From Pseudomonas paralcaligenes (GTDB lineage: Bacteria > Pseudomonadota > Gammaproteobacteria > Pseudomonadales > Pseudomonadaceae), in assembly GCF_019655855.1 (NCBI RefSeq), contig NZ_BPFX01000013.1:1-61939 (forward strand): a stretch of 61,939 nucleotides of DNA, read 5' to 3'. Position 1 is the first letter of the stretch, and each line of letters opens with the position of its first letter. Of this stretch, positions 1 through 9,412 are shown piece after piece. The position numbers and the translations under genes are program-made. The notes beneath the pieces are model-generated. The model saw only the letters and a list, made by a program, of their open reading frames with translations. It was not told the origin of the DNA and searched no databases.

Positions 1-3000
1 ACATAGTCGGCGAAGACGGTACCGCCGGTGTCGAGGGTGACGGCGATGCGCGGCGTGCCGCCGGTGGTGTCGACCACCACGGCCTCGCTGAAGTTGACGG
101 TGAAGTCCAGGTTCTGGCCGGCGATGTAGGTGCCGTCTGCGGGGACCGAGACCGAATCGACAGCCGGTGCCTGGGTATCGAGTGCGTAGTTGTTGGAGTC
201 GGTGGTGCCGGTGCCGGTGTTGCCGGCGGCATCGGTGTAGCCGGTGTTGTCCAGTGTGATCAGGTTGCTGGCATCGGTGACGTTGGCCGTCGGCGTCAAC
301 GTGGCGGTCCAGGTGACGCCGCCATCGGACGAGGTCAGGCCGCTGAGTGTGCCGTTGGCGACGGTGAAGTCGGCGGTGGTCAGGCCGGTGACGGCCTCGC
401 TGAAGGTGATGGTGACGGTGGTGGTCTCGCCGGCGATCAGGGCGGTATCGGCCACCACCACGGTGGCAGTGGGGCGCAGGGTGTCGACCGCGTAGTTGTT
501 GGAGTCGGTGCTGCCGGCACCGGCGTTGCCCGCCAGATCCTGCACTCCGGTGTTGTCTAGGGTGATCAGGTTACTGGTATCGGTGACGTTGGCGTTGGGC
601 GTCAGGGTGGCTGTCCAGGTAATGCCGCCGTCACTGCTGCTGAGGTTGCTGAGCGCACCGTTGGCCACGCTGAAGTCTGCTGTGGTCAGCCCGGTCACCG
701 CTTCGCTGAAAGTGATGGTGACGGTGGTGGTTTCTCCTACCCTCAAGGCGCTGTCGGCCACCACGACACTGGCGGTTGGCCGCTGGGTGTCGATGGCGTA
801 GTTGTTGGAGTCGGTGCTACCGGTGCCAGTATTGCCCGCCAGATCCTGCACCCCGGTGTTATCCAGAGTGATCAGGTTGCTGCTGTCTTCGACGCTGGTC
901 GCAGGTGTGAGGGTTGCGGTCCAGGTGATGCCGCCATCGGACGAGGACAGCCCGCTGAGGGTGCCGTTGGCGACGCTGAAGTCGGTGGTGGTCAGGCCGG
1001 TGACGGCTTCGTTGAAGGTGATGGTGACGGTGGTGTCTTCACCCATGCTCAGGGCCGTGTCACTGACCACGATACTGGCGGTCGGGCGTATACCGTCGAT
1101 GACCAGTGCCTTGTTGGCGCCCAGGGAGCCGGCCGCGCCGGGCGCCGCGAGCGTCAGCAGGGCGTCGATGCCGGCGCCGTTGCGGATGGTGCCGCCGTTG
1201 AGCGCCAGGGCGGAGGTCGACACATAGTCGAGGTCCGAGGTGCTATCACCTGCCTGGACGGTGTAGCTGAAGGTCAGTGTGTTGGTGCCCGAGCCGGACA
1301 GGTAGTCGAGCGTGCGGTCCGTCGTACCGGTTTCCAATTGCAGCGTAGGCGCACCAGTGACGAATACCGCGGCATCGAAGGTGACGGTGATGGTGACCGT
1401 GTCGCCGATCCTGTAGGTGCCATTGGCGGTACTGGACGTTACGTCGGTGACGGTCGGTGCAAGCGGAGCGGTCAGCGTGAAGTCGTTGCCGTCGCCGCCG
1501 ATATAGCTGGCGGTCAGTTGAGTGGCGTTGCCGCCCGCATTGAACACGCCGCCCTCGCCGATACCGCCGAAGGTGCCTGTCACGGCATCCGCAGCATCGT
1601 TGACGATGATGGTATAGCTGTCGCCGATGCCCGCCTGATAGCCGTGGGTGACCGCCAGCATCGCACCCGAGACATTGACTGTGCCATTCACGGCTACCCG
1701 GTCGTAGCCGGTGCCGGCCGTCGTGCCATTGATCTCGATGGCGAGCGTACTGCCCGACGCCATGATCAGGTTGCCGTCTATGGTCAGGGTGCCGACACCG
1801 CTGCCGGGGGCGAGCGTGGCGCCGTTGTTGAGGGTGACGTTGCTGTCGATGCTGCCGCTACCACCCAGCGTGGCGCCGGTCGCCACGGTGACGTTGGCCG
1901 TTGCGGTCAGGGCGCCGTTGACCAGCAGGCTGCCGGCATTGACGCTGGTGGTGCCGGTGTAGGCATGGTTGCCGCTCAGGGTCACGCTGCCTGCGCCGTT
2001 CTTGGTCAGCCCACCCGCGCCCGCCAGGGCCGTGGCGACGGTGGCGGTGTCGCCGGCGCCGTTGACCACGTTGAGGGACAGGCCGGAGCCGATCGACAGG
2101 GTGCCGCCGGACAGCGTGACACCGCTGGCGGAATCGAGGTTCAGGGTCAGGCTCTCGCCCAGCGCGCTGGCCGCCGAGGTCGACACCGTCTGCCCCGCCA
2201 GGCTGGCGTCGATCACGATGGTCTGGCTGCCGGTGACATCTGCTGCCGCGATGGCGATCGCCTCGCTGAAGCTCACCCCATCGCTGACATTGACCGTAGT
2301 GGTGTCGGTGGCATTGGTGACATAGATGGTGTCGCTGGTCACGGTTACGTTAGCGGTGGTGCTCGAGTAACCGTCGCTGAGGGTGTAGCGCATGGTCGCG
2401 TCACCGCTCGGTGTGTCGCTGCGGTAGCTGATGTGGCGCGCTACGTCCTGCACCAGGGCGGTGGTGGCCGCCGTGCCGCTGCTGGTGAAGGTGATGGTCA
2501 GAACACCGCCGGTACTTGTGAATGTCGCAAAGGTCTGGCCACCGGATTGCAGGTTGCTACCGTTTACGGTGAACAAGGCACCTGCCGTATTGAGGCCAAG
2601 GATGTCCGCGGAAACCGCTGTGCCGGCGCGCTGTACGGTCAGGCTGGCGCCGCTCCAGTTGCCGTTGCCGCTGTTGAGCGCGCTGAATTCCGCATCGAAC
2701 ATCGCCGCGTTGCCGCCAACGTCCAGCATCACCGTATTGCCCACGCCGGCCCAGGCGACGCTGTCGCCATTCAGGTTGCTGATGCCGGGTGCGGAATCGA
2801 TCACGATGGCCTTGTTGGCGCCGAGGGAGCCGGCTGTGCCGGGCGATGCCAGTGTCAGGATCGCATCGTTGCCGGCGCTGTCGCGGATGCTGCCGCCATT
2901 GAGCGCGAGGGCGCTGGTGCTCACGTAATCCAGATCCAGGCTGGTATCGCCGGACTGGATCGTGTAGCGGAAGGTCAGTGTGTTGGTGCCCGAGCCGCTG

Positions 3001-4733
3001 AGGTAGTTCACCACCCGGTCGTTACTGCCGGTTTCCAGCGTCAGTTGCGGTGTGCCGCTGACGGTGACGTTGTCATCGAAGGTAACCGTGATGTCGACGG
3101 TCTGTCCGGTGACGTAGTGGCCATTGGCGGTCGTTGCGGAAACCGCGCTGATGGCGGGCGCCTGCGTGTCGATCGCATAGTTGCTCGAATTCGCCGTGCC
3201 GCTGCCTGCCAACCCACCGCTGACGCTGGTGACGCCTGCCAGGTCGACGGTAATGACGTTGGTCGCGTCGGTGACGCTGGCGTTGGGAGTGAAGGTGCCG
3301 GTCCAGGTGGTGCCGCCATCGCTGGAGCCAAGGCCGCTGATGGCACCGTTGGGCACGGTGAGGTCGGCCGTGGTGAAACCGGTGACCGCCCTGGAGAACA
3401 CGAAGGTGACGGTGGAGGTTTCACCGATCTTCAGTGCGTTGTCGGCAAAGGTGGCGGATACGAGGGTCGGTGGCGCGATGGCATCGGCGACGCCGATTTC
3501 GTCGAGCAGCAGGAAGTTGCCGTTGATATCCGGCTGGCCGGCGTCCGGGTTGGTGATGCGGATTTCGTCCACGTTCTGGAAGATCGAGGCCGTCAGCCCC
3601 GTCGACTGGCTGAAGGTGCTCGAATAGGTAACTGAGTCGATGCCCAGGGTCACGCTGCCCAGGAGCTGGCCGTCCCGATAGGCGCTGAAAGTGACTTGCG
3701 ACTGGACGCCCAGGTAATCGACGACCCTGATGCCGGTGAAGGAGAAGTCCGCGCCGTCCTGGCTGCGGATGACGAAGACAGGGGTTCCGAAACCATCGTT
3801 GTCGCCGCCGATGCCTTCATCGGGCCCCGTGGGGCCATCGCCAAAGAGATCCGAGTAGTAGCCCCAGGTGGCATTGCTGTTCACATTGCTGCCGGCGGCC
3901 GCCGAATAGATCTCGATGGCGATGCCGGGAATGTCGACGGAGCCAGCCTCGCCATCGGTGACCGAAGGGCCCAAGGCGAAATTGTCGGCGCCATTGAAAT
4001 CGAGGATGCCCGAGAACAGCCGCCCGGTGAACGCCTCCCGGACAGGCGCCGAGAAGGGGGCCGCCGCCTCGATCGAGCCGTGGGTGACTTCCAGCAGCCA
4101 GTCGCCGCCACGGGCGGCGGCGCCGGTGGAGTCGTCGGAAGCGGCGACATCGGCTCCGGTGAGCAAGGCGATCTGGTCGACGAAGGCCTGACCGGCGGTT
4201 CCGCTGCCGACATCGCAACCGTAGAAGAGCATGTCGCCATCCGGGCCGAGGCTGGCTCCGATCCGTGCGAGTTCCGCGGCCCGCCCATCCAGGCTGGCGC
4301 GGTCCAGCGTGATGCTGCCCAGGGTGATCTGCCCCGGCAGGCCGTGGCTGACGATATGGATGGCGTCGATGCCGCTGCGCCCAGCCAGGTGGTCGCCGAT
4401 CTGCTTCAGCCCGTCTTCATTGGGATCGAGCACCACCACCTCGGTGCCCTGTTGCACGCCCGCCAGCAGTTGCTGGTAGTTCTCGACCTGACCGTCGATG
4501 AAGAGCACTTCCTGGCGGTGATCGGCGCTGCCGGAGGGGGCCGCCGCGAGGGTGTCGTGGCTGTCGGGGGCATCCGCCGCAGGGCTGGCGGACGGTGTGG
4601 CGGCGGCTTCCACTGCCGTGGCGGCGACCGCGCCGTCGAACATCATCCGCGCTTCGAGGGAGAGCGCCAGGGGGGAGCGGGATGGCCCGGCAAGGGGGCT
4701 GCCAGAGGTGTTCTTATTCTTGTTCCAGAACAT
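1..4733 (-). CDS. Giant DUF4347/Ig-like repeat surface protein (5' part; continues past the left edge)
   Basis: The minus strand stays open from the ATG at 4733 to the first base of the window, giving about 1577 residues and no stop. A GGGAG ribosome site lies just upstream. Residues 25-35 hold an LEARMMFDGA motif, like the LEPRxxFDGA motif near the N terminus of many large secreted repeat proteins. Residues about 76-225 match DUF4347, including IHIVSHGLPG (H130) and FYGCDVG (C173). After that come bacterial Ig-like repeats of about 102 residues, a segment resembling autotransporter-associated beta-strand (PATR) repeats (KNGAGSVTLSG, then LAPGSGVGTLTIDG), and two copies of another beta-rich module ending in LGANKA. 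No classical signal peptide is visible, so type I secretion is likely. It is probably a cell-surface or secreted adhesin; ligand and C terminus are unknown. Confidence 0.85.
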   Translation of the reverse strand, partial: MFWNKNKNTSGSPLAGPSRSPLALSLEARMMFDGAVAATAVEAAATPSASPAADAPDSHDTLAAAPSGSADHRQEVLFIDGQVENYQQLLAGVQQGTEVVVLDPNEDGLKQIGDHLAGRSGIDAIHIVSHGLPGQITLGSITLDRASLDGRAAELARIGASLGPDGDMLFYGCDVGSGTAGQAFVDQIALLTGADVAASDDSTGAAARGGDWLLEVTHGSIEAAAPFSAPVREAFTGRLFSGILDFNGADNFALGPSVTDGEAGSVDIPGIAIEIYSAAAGSNVNSNATWGYYSDLFGDGPTGPDEGIGGDNDGFGTPVFVIRSQDGADFSFTGIRVVDYLGVQSQVTFSAYRDGQLLGSVTLGIDSVTYSSTFSQSTGLTASIFQNVDEIRITNPDAGQPDINGNFLLLDEIGVADAIAPPTLVSATFADNALKIGETSTVTFVFSRAVTGFTTADLTVPNGAISGLGSSDGGTTWTGTFTPNASVTDATNVITVDLAGVTSVSGGLAGSGTANSSNYAIDTQAPAISAVSATTANGHYVTGQTVDITVTFDDNVTVSGTPQLTLETGSNDRVVNYLSGSGTNTLTFRYTIQSGDTSLDLDYVSTSALALNGGSIRDSAGNDAILTLASPGTAGSLGANKAIVIDSAPGISNLNGDSVAWAGVGNTVMLDVGGNAAMFDAEFSALNSGNGNWSGASLTVQRAGTAVSADILGLNTAGALFTVNGSNLQSGGQTFATFTSTGGVLTITFTSSGTAATTALVQDVARHISYRSDTPSGDATMRYTLSDGYSSTTANVTVTSDTIYVTNATDTTTVNVSDGVSFSEAIAIAAADVTGSQTIVIDASLAGQTVSTSAASALGESLTLNLDSASGVTLSGGTLSIGSGLSLNVVNGAGDTATVATALAGAGGLTKNGAGSVTLSGNHAYTGTTSVNAGSLLVNGALTATANVTVATGATLGGSGSIDSNVTLNNGATLAPGSGVGTLTIDGNLIMASGSTLAIEINGTTAGTGYDRVAVNGTVNVSGAMLAVTHGYQAGIGDSYTIIVNDAADAVTGTFGGIGEGGVFNAGGNATQLTASYIGGDGNDFTLTAPLAPTVTDVTSSTANGTYRIGDTVTITVTFDAAVFVTGAPTLQLETGTTDRTLDYLSGSGTNTLTFSYTVQAGDSTSDLDYVSTSALALNGGTIRNGAGIDALLTLAAPGAAGSLGANKALVIDGIRPTASIVVSDTALSMGEDTTVTITFNEAVTGLTTTDFSVANGTLSGLSSSDGGITWTATLTPATSVEDSSNLITLDNTGVQDLAGNTGTGSTDSNNYAIDTQRPTASVVVADSALRVGETTTVTITFSEAVTGLTTADFSVANGALSNLSSSDGGITWTATLTPNANVTDTSNLITLDNTGVQDLAGNAGAGSTDSNNYAVDTLRPTATVVVADTALIAGETTTVTITFSEAVTGLTTADFTVANGTLSGLTSSDGGVTWTATLTPTANVTDASNLITLDNTGYTDAAGNTGTGTTDSNNYALDTQAPAVDSVSVPADGTYIAGQNLDFTVNFSEAVVVDTTGGTPRIAVTLDTGGTVFADY
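184..1101 (-). repeat. Tandem 306-bp Ig-like domain repeats inside the giant surface protein
   Basis: The string gcgtagttgttggagtcgg recurs at 184, 490 and 796, an exact 306-bp (102-residue) period. On the coding strand each unit encodes a beta-sandwich module with conserved TTTVTITFSEAVTGLTTADF and SSDGG-TWTATLTP segments. A more diverged copy lies near 3180-3480. These are intragenic domain duplications, not a mobile element. Confidence 0.8.
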
Positions 4734-4984
4734 GGTGCAGCTCCCGGTAATTGCATACGGCCAGCAATGAATCGGTTGAATTTGGCGGGCTGGATCAGGC
4801 CTTGTCAATCGCCATGAATACGGAATCTGGTCGAGCGGTCGGGAAATGCTTTCGCTCGGCTCCTGTTTGGAGCGCCGGGCCTGCGACCAGGCGTCACTGT
4901 GCCGCCATCCCGCGCTGGATTACCCTCGTTCCATCTGGCTGCCATCGTGCAAGCGGCAGCCGCAGGCCCAGCAGGGGACGAGAA

Positions 4985-5170
4985 ATGCCCATCCCACCCG
5001 CAGATGCCCAGCGCATGCTGGATATGCGCACCGCCGCGTTCCGGGACCTCCAGGCGTTCCTCCGGGAGCACGGCCCCGTCGACACGGCGGAGAAGGAAGC
5101 GGAATTCGAGCGGCTGCGGGCGAGGGCGGAGGCCGTGGTGGCGGCCCTCGGCGAATCGCTGGCGGCCTAG
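4985..5170 (+). CDS. Small uncharacterised protein, 61 aa
   Basis: The ATG at 4985 follows a GGGGACGAGAA ribosome-binding stretch. The 61-residue product is charged and helical (MPIPPADAQRMLDMRTAAF...), with an alternating acidic/basic pattern through EKEAEFERLRARAEAVVAAL that suggests a short coiled coil or helical hairpin. It lies in the divergent gap between the giant surface protein and the binding-protein gene. I do not recognise the family. A longer reading from upstream in the same frame is less likely, because the upstream residues are low in coding character and lack a ribosome site. Confidence 0.5.
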   Translation: MPIPPADAQRMLDMRTAAFRDLQAFLREHGPVDTAEKEAEFERLRARAEAVVAALGESLAA

Positions 5171-5338
5171 GTCTCGTCACCGGGATTGCATGTGCGGGCC
5201 CGGGGCTCTAGCCTGAGCCGCTCGTTCCGGATGGTAGCCCGTGGCCATGCTTTCCTTCTTCGCCCCTCTTCCCTGTAGTGCCGCCCTTCGCGCGGTCCTG
5301 CCTCCTTCACGGTCAGCGGCGCGGTGGTAGCGTCTTCC

Positions 5339-6592
5339 ATGTCGCTCATGCGCACATTGCTCTCGATCTGCCTGCTCTGCGGCGCGCCGCTGTCATGGGC
5401 TGCCCGCGAGGATGTCGAGGTTTCCCACTGGTGGGTGTCCGAGGGCGAGCGGGCCAGCATCGATGTGATCCGCCGCCACATGGAGAAGCAGGGGCTGGTC
5501 TGGCGGGAGGCGGTTACCGCGGGCAGCGGTACCAGTCGCTACAGCGATGTGCTGCGCAAGCGGGTCGCTGCCGGCGATCCGCCCATGGCGTCCCAGGTGA
5601 TCGGCTATGACATCCACCAGTGGGCCAGCCAGGGCAAGCTGGAAATCCTCGACGACATCGCCCGCGAGCAGGAGTGGGACGAGGTGGTGCCCTACGGCAT
5701 CCAGCACCTGTCCCGCTACGAGGGGCACTGGGTGGCCGCACCGATCAACGCCCACTCGACCAACTGGCTGTGGGTCAACGGCCCGCAGTTCGCGCGCCTG
5801 GGCATGGCGCCGCCGGACTCCTGGCCCGACCTCCTGGCCCTGCTGGACAAGGCCAGGGCCAATGGCCTGATCGCCCTGGCGATCGGGCATGAGCCGTGGG
5901 AACACACCCTGCTGTTCGAGTCGGTCGCCGTCGGCGCCGGCGGGGCCGAGTTCTACCGCCGGGCGTTCCTCGAACTGGACCCCGGCGCACTGGACGAGCA
6001 ACTGCTGACGCGCATCTTCGAGCGCATGAGCCAGCTGCGCGGCTACCTCGACCCCGGTTTCCGCACCCGCAGCTGGGACCAGGCCACCGACCTGGTGCGT
6101 GTCGGGCAGGCGCTGCTACAGGTGCAGGGCAGCTGGGTCGATGGCGAGTTCAGCCATCACGGGATGCTGCCCGGCCGCGACTACGAGTGCTTCCGCTTTC
6201 CCGACACCCAGGGCGTGTTCCTGTTCAACAGCGACCAGTACATGCTGTTCAAGGACAAGCCCATGCACCCCGAGACGCGCCGGACGTTCGTCCGTACGCT
6301 GATGGAGATCGACCTGCAGCGCGAGCTGAACATCGCCACCGGCGCGGCGCCCGCCCGGGTCGATGTGCCGCGGGAGAGCTTCAACCGCTGTGGCCAGCAG
6401 GCGATCAACGACCTGCGCGGCGCCAACATGCGCCGCACGCTGATGGGCTCCATCGCCATGGGCAATGCCAATCCGGCCCCGGTCAAGAACGCGATCTACC
6501 AGGTGGTCAGCGACCACTTGATGGGCCGTATCGACGACGCCGAGGCGGTCGCCCGCCTGCGGCGGCTCGTCGACGATGCGTCCAATCCATAG
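5339..6592 (+). CDS. Periplasmic extracellular solute-binding protein (ABC sugar-binding type)
   Basis: The protein is about 417 residues, with an N-terminal signal peptide (MRTLLSICLLCGAPLSWAA). It then shows features of family 1 extracellular solute-binding proteins: VEVSHWWVSEGERASIDVIRRHMEKQG near the mature start, WLWVNGPQFARLGMAPPDSWPDLLALLDKA, and a C-terminal half with FNSDQYMLFKD. These normally deliver a sugar or similar ligand to an ABC importer, but no permease or ATPase gene is adjacent. The next gene starts 10 bases downstream and is a membrane hybrid histidine kinase. That suggests the ligand-bound protein touches the kinase's periplasmic domain as a co-receptor (inference). 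ATG 5339 is chosen; ATG 5348 and GTG 5324 are alternatives, and none has a strong ribosome site. Confidence 0.82.
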   Translation: MSLMRTLLSICLLCGAPLSWAAREDVEVSHWWVSEGERASIDVIRRHMEKQGLVWREAVTAGSGTSRYSDVLRKRVAAGDPPMASQVIGYDIHQWASQGKLEILDDIAREQEWDEVVPYGIQHLSRYEGHWVAAPINAHSTNWLWVNGPQFARLGMAPPDSWPDLLALLDKARANGLIALAIGHEPWEHTLLFESVAVGAGGAEFYRRAFLELDPGALDEQLLTRIFERMSQLRGYLDPGFRTRSWDQATDLVRVGQALLQVQGSWVDGEFSHHGMLPGRDYECFRFPDTQGVFLFNSDQYMLFKDKPMHPETRRTFVRTLMEIDLQRELNIATGAAPARVDVPRESFNRCGQQAINDLRGANMRRTLMGSIAMGNANPAPVKNAIYQVVSDHLMGRIDDAEAVARLRRLVDDASNP

Positions 6593-6602
6593 GGAGATGT
6601 CC

Positions 6603-9386
6603 ATGCGGTTCTTCAGCAACCTGAACCTGACCGGCAAGATCGTGACGCTGGTCGCCCTGCTGGGAGCCCTGTCGATCATCATCACGCTGTATTCGATGCA
6701 CCATCTGTATTCGGTCGACCGCGACTACCGGGCGCTGATCGACCGCGATGCCCAGGCCTCGGTGCTGATCGGCTCGGCGCTGCTCGACCTGAGCGACGCC
6801 AGCCGCCTGGTGTTCTCCGTGCTGACCGAGCAGGAGGAGGCGAAGATGCGCGCCACCCAGCTGCGGCTGAACGAGCGGCAGGCGCAGTTCCGCGAGAAGA
6901 TCGCCAGCATCGCACCCTTGCTGGACGACCCGGCGCCGAAGCTGGAGGAAATCCTCGAGCAGGAGCAGCAGGTGTTCGAGCTGGCGGGCCAGATCATCGA
7001 TTCGGCGGCGCGCTGGCGGGGTGATCGCGCCCTCGACATCATCCATTCCCGCTTCGACCCCCGGCTCAACGAGCTGCGCGGCAACATGGACGCCCTGCGC
7101 GACGAGATCATCGAGCACTTCCAGAGCGCCTCGCTGCAGCTCAACGCAGCGACCCGCAGCACGCTGCTGGCGACCGCGATCTCCTTCGGCCTGGCGCTGA
7201 CCACCATCATCGGCATGTCGGCGTACCTGTCGCTGACCCAGATTTCCCGCCCCATCAACCAGCTGACCCGGACCATGGGGCAACTGAGCCACCGCCACTA
7301 CGACGAGCGCATCGAGCACACCGAGCGCCGCGACGAGGTCGGCAGGATGGCCCAGGCGCTGCAGGTGTTCCGCGACAACATGCAGCGCGCCGACCGCCTG
7401 GAGCTGGAGGCCCGGGCCAGCGAGGAGATCCGGCGCATCTCCCGGCAGTTGGTCGAACTTACCGACGCCATGCCCGGTGCGGTGTTCCAGCTCATGGTCA
7501 GGCCCGATGGCAGCCAGCGCTTCACCTTCCTGAGCGGCAAGGCCGGCAAGTTCATCGGCCAGGAAACCCTGGTGAACAGCTCGGGGCTGCGTCTGGACGG
7601 CATCCGCGTCGAGCGCAGCGCCGCCGCCGACCAGGCGATCGAGCAGGCCATCGCGCGCAGCCTGGAGGCGCTGCAACCCCTCGACATCGACATGCAGGTG
7701 GCGCTGGACGACCGCCGCTTCTGGCTCAAGACCCTGGCGACCGCGCGGCGCACGGACGACGGCTCCACCCTGTTCAACGGCATCTGGCTGGACATCAGCG
7801 ACATCAAGGAACAGGCGCGGGCGCTGGAGGAGGCCAAGGAACTGGCCGAGCAGGCAGCCAAGGCCAAGGCCGCGTTCCTGGCGACCATGAGCCATGAAAT
7901 CCGCACGCCGATGAACGCCATCCTGGGGCTGGCCCTGCTCGCCCTCAGGCATCCCCTGGAGCCCCGGCAGCAGGGGCGCCTCGAGAAGATCCTGCGCGCC
8001 GGCCAACACCTGCTCGGCATCATCAACGACATCCTCGACTACTCGAAGATCGACGCCGAGCACCTACAGGTGGAGGCGATCCCGTTCTCGCCCCGGCAAC
8101 TGCTCGAGGACGTGCGCGAGATGTTCGAGGAGCGGGCGGCCAGCAAGGGTCTGGAACTGCGGATCGAGGCGCCTGACGAACTGCCCCTGCTGGTCGGCGA
8201 CCCGCTCAGGGTCAGCCAGATCCTGATCAACTACGTCAACAACGCGCTCAAGTTCAGCGACCGTGGCCGGGTGACGCTGCGCTTGCGCCTGGAGCGGGAA
8301 GACGGGCTGGTCCTCCACGGCGAGGTGGAGGACCAGGGTATCGGCCTGTCGGAGCAGGAGACCCGCTCCCTGTTCCAGCCGTTCCAGCAGGCCGATGCCT
8401 CCATCACCCGCCGCTTCGGCGGCACCGGACTCGGGCTGGCCATCTCCCGCAGCCTGGCGGAGCTGATGGGCGGTGGCGTCGGGGTTCGCAGCCAGCCGGG
8501 AGAGGGCAGCGTCTTCTGGTTCCGCATCCGGGTCGCCGAGGCGGCGCTCGGTGAGCAGGCGCGGAACCTGCCGGTCGCCTATCCGCGGGTCAGCGCCAAG
8601 GCGCTCAATGGCCTGCGCCTGCTGCTGGTCGACGACAACGAACTCAACCGGCTGGTGGCCAACGAGCTGCTGAAGGAGGCCGGCATGCAGGTCGATCAGG
8701 CGGAGGACGGGCGACATGCCATCGACCTGCTCGAACAGGCCCATGACGGCACCTATGACGCGGTGCTGATGGACCTGATGATGCCGGAGATGGACGGCCT
8801 GACCGCGACCCGCCTGTTGCGGCAGAACCCGCGCTTCGGCAGCCTGCCGATCATCGCCATGACCGCCAACGCCAGCCAGCAGGATATCGAGCAATGCCTG
8901 GCCGCCGGCATGAACGCCCACGTCGGCAAGCCCATCGACGAGCAGCAGCTGTGGCGGACGCTGCTCCAGCACTGCCTGCATGAGGAGCCCGTGCAGGTCG
9001 TACCGGCGGCCGCGGCGCCGGTCGAGCCGGTTCGCCAGGGCAGGGTGCTGGACCCGAAACCGCTCGAACATCTGCAGCGCCTGGTGGCGCCTGAGCGTTT
9101 CACCAATATGCTGAATATGCTGATGGAGGATTGCCGGCAGCGTGGCCGCTCGTTCGCGGCGCTTGCCGAGCAGGCGGATCTGCAGCCGCTGGACCAGCAG
9201 GCCCACGACCTGATCAGCACCGCCGGGCACGCGGGGCTGGTGCAGCTCGCCGACCTCGGCAAGGCGGTTCGCCAGGCCCTGCAGCGGTCGGACGTGGCCG
9301 CGGCGCGGGCTTTGGCGCTGCAGGTTGACCGCGCGGCAGCGGATGCCGTGCGGGAGCTGGAAACCCGCTTCGGTGTCGCTGGCTGA
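6603..9386 (+). CDS. Membrane hybrid histidine kinase (periplasmic helical sensor, HAMP, PAS, HisKA, HATPase, REC, Hpt-like)
   Basis: Length is 927 residues from ATG 6603, which has a GGGAG site at good spacing; ATG 6597 overlaps that site. Order: TM1 (about 12-31), a helical periplasmic domain, TM2 (about 187-211), HAMP (to about 265), a PAS-like domain ending in NGIWLDISDIKE, then HisKA with phospho-acceptor His431 in ATMSHEIRTPMNAI. The ATPase boxes are NYVNNALKFSD, DQGIGLS and FGGTGLGLAIS. A receiver follows (LLLVDDNELN, LMDLMMPEMDG with the acceptor Asp, and KPID). The last ~100 residues look like an Hpt domain, with a histidine in QQAHDLISTAGHAGL. It is the middle gene of a binding protein-kinase-cyclase operon and probably phosphorylates the downstream REC-GGDEF protein. 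Confidence 0.9.
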   Translation: MRFFSNLNLTGKIVTLVALLGALSIIITLYSMHHLYSVDRDYRALIDRDAQASVLIGSALLDLSDASRLVFSVLTEQEEAKMRATQLRLNERQAQFREKIASIAPLLDDPAPKLEEILEQEQQVFELAGQIIDSAARWRGDRALDIIHSRFDPRLNELRGNMDALRDEIIEHFQSASLQLNAATRSTLLATAISFGLALTTIIGMSAYLSLTQISRPINQLTRTMGQLSHRHYDERIEHTERRDEVGRMAQALQVFRDNMQRADRLELEARASEEIRRISRQLVELTDAMPGAVFQLMVRPDGSQRFTFLSGKAGKFIGQETLVNSSGLRLDGIRVERSAAADQAIEQAIARSLEALQPLDIDMQVALDDRRFWLKTLATARRTDDGSTLFNGIWLDISDIKEQARALEEAKELAEQAAKAKAAFLATMSHEIRTPMNAILGLALLALRHPLEPRQQGRLEKILRAGQHLLGIINDILDYSKIDAEHLQVEAIPFSPRQLLEDVREMFEERAASKGLELRIEAPDELPLLVGDPLRVSQILINYVNNALKFSDRGRVTLRLRLEREDGLVLHGEVEDQGIGLSEQETRSLFQPFQQADASITRRFGGTGLGLAISRSLAELMGGGVGVRSQPGEGSVFWFRIRVAEAALGEQARNLPVAYPRVSAKALNGLRLLLVDDNELNRLVANELLKEAGMQVDQAEDGRHAIDLLEQAHDGTYDAVLMDLMMPEMDGLTATRLLRQNPRFGSLPIIAMTANASQQDIEQCLAAGMNAHVGKPIDEQQLWRTLLQHCLHEEPVQVVPAAAAPVEPVRQGRVLDPKPLEHLQRLVAPERFTNMLNMLMEDCRQRGRSFAALAEQADLQPLDQQAHDLISTAGHAGLVQLADLGKAVRQALQRSDVAAARALALQVDRAAADAVRELETRFGVAG

Positions 9387-9412
9387 CGGCGAAGCTCTGA
9401 GAGGGATCTTTC

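Noticed and set aside
1338..3635. Long open frame on the plus strand (over 700 codons) and several shorter ones within 244-3627
   Set aside because: They lie antisense to the minus-strand DUF4347/Ig-like protein, have no ribosome sites and show low-complexity compositions typical of shadows in GC-rich DNA. The minus frame has clear domains.
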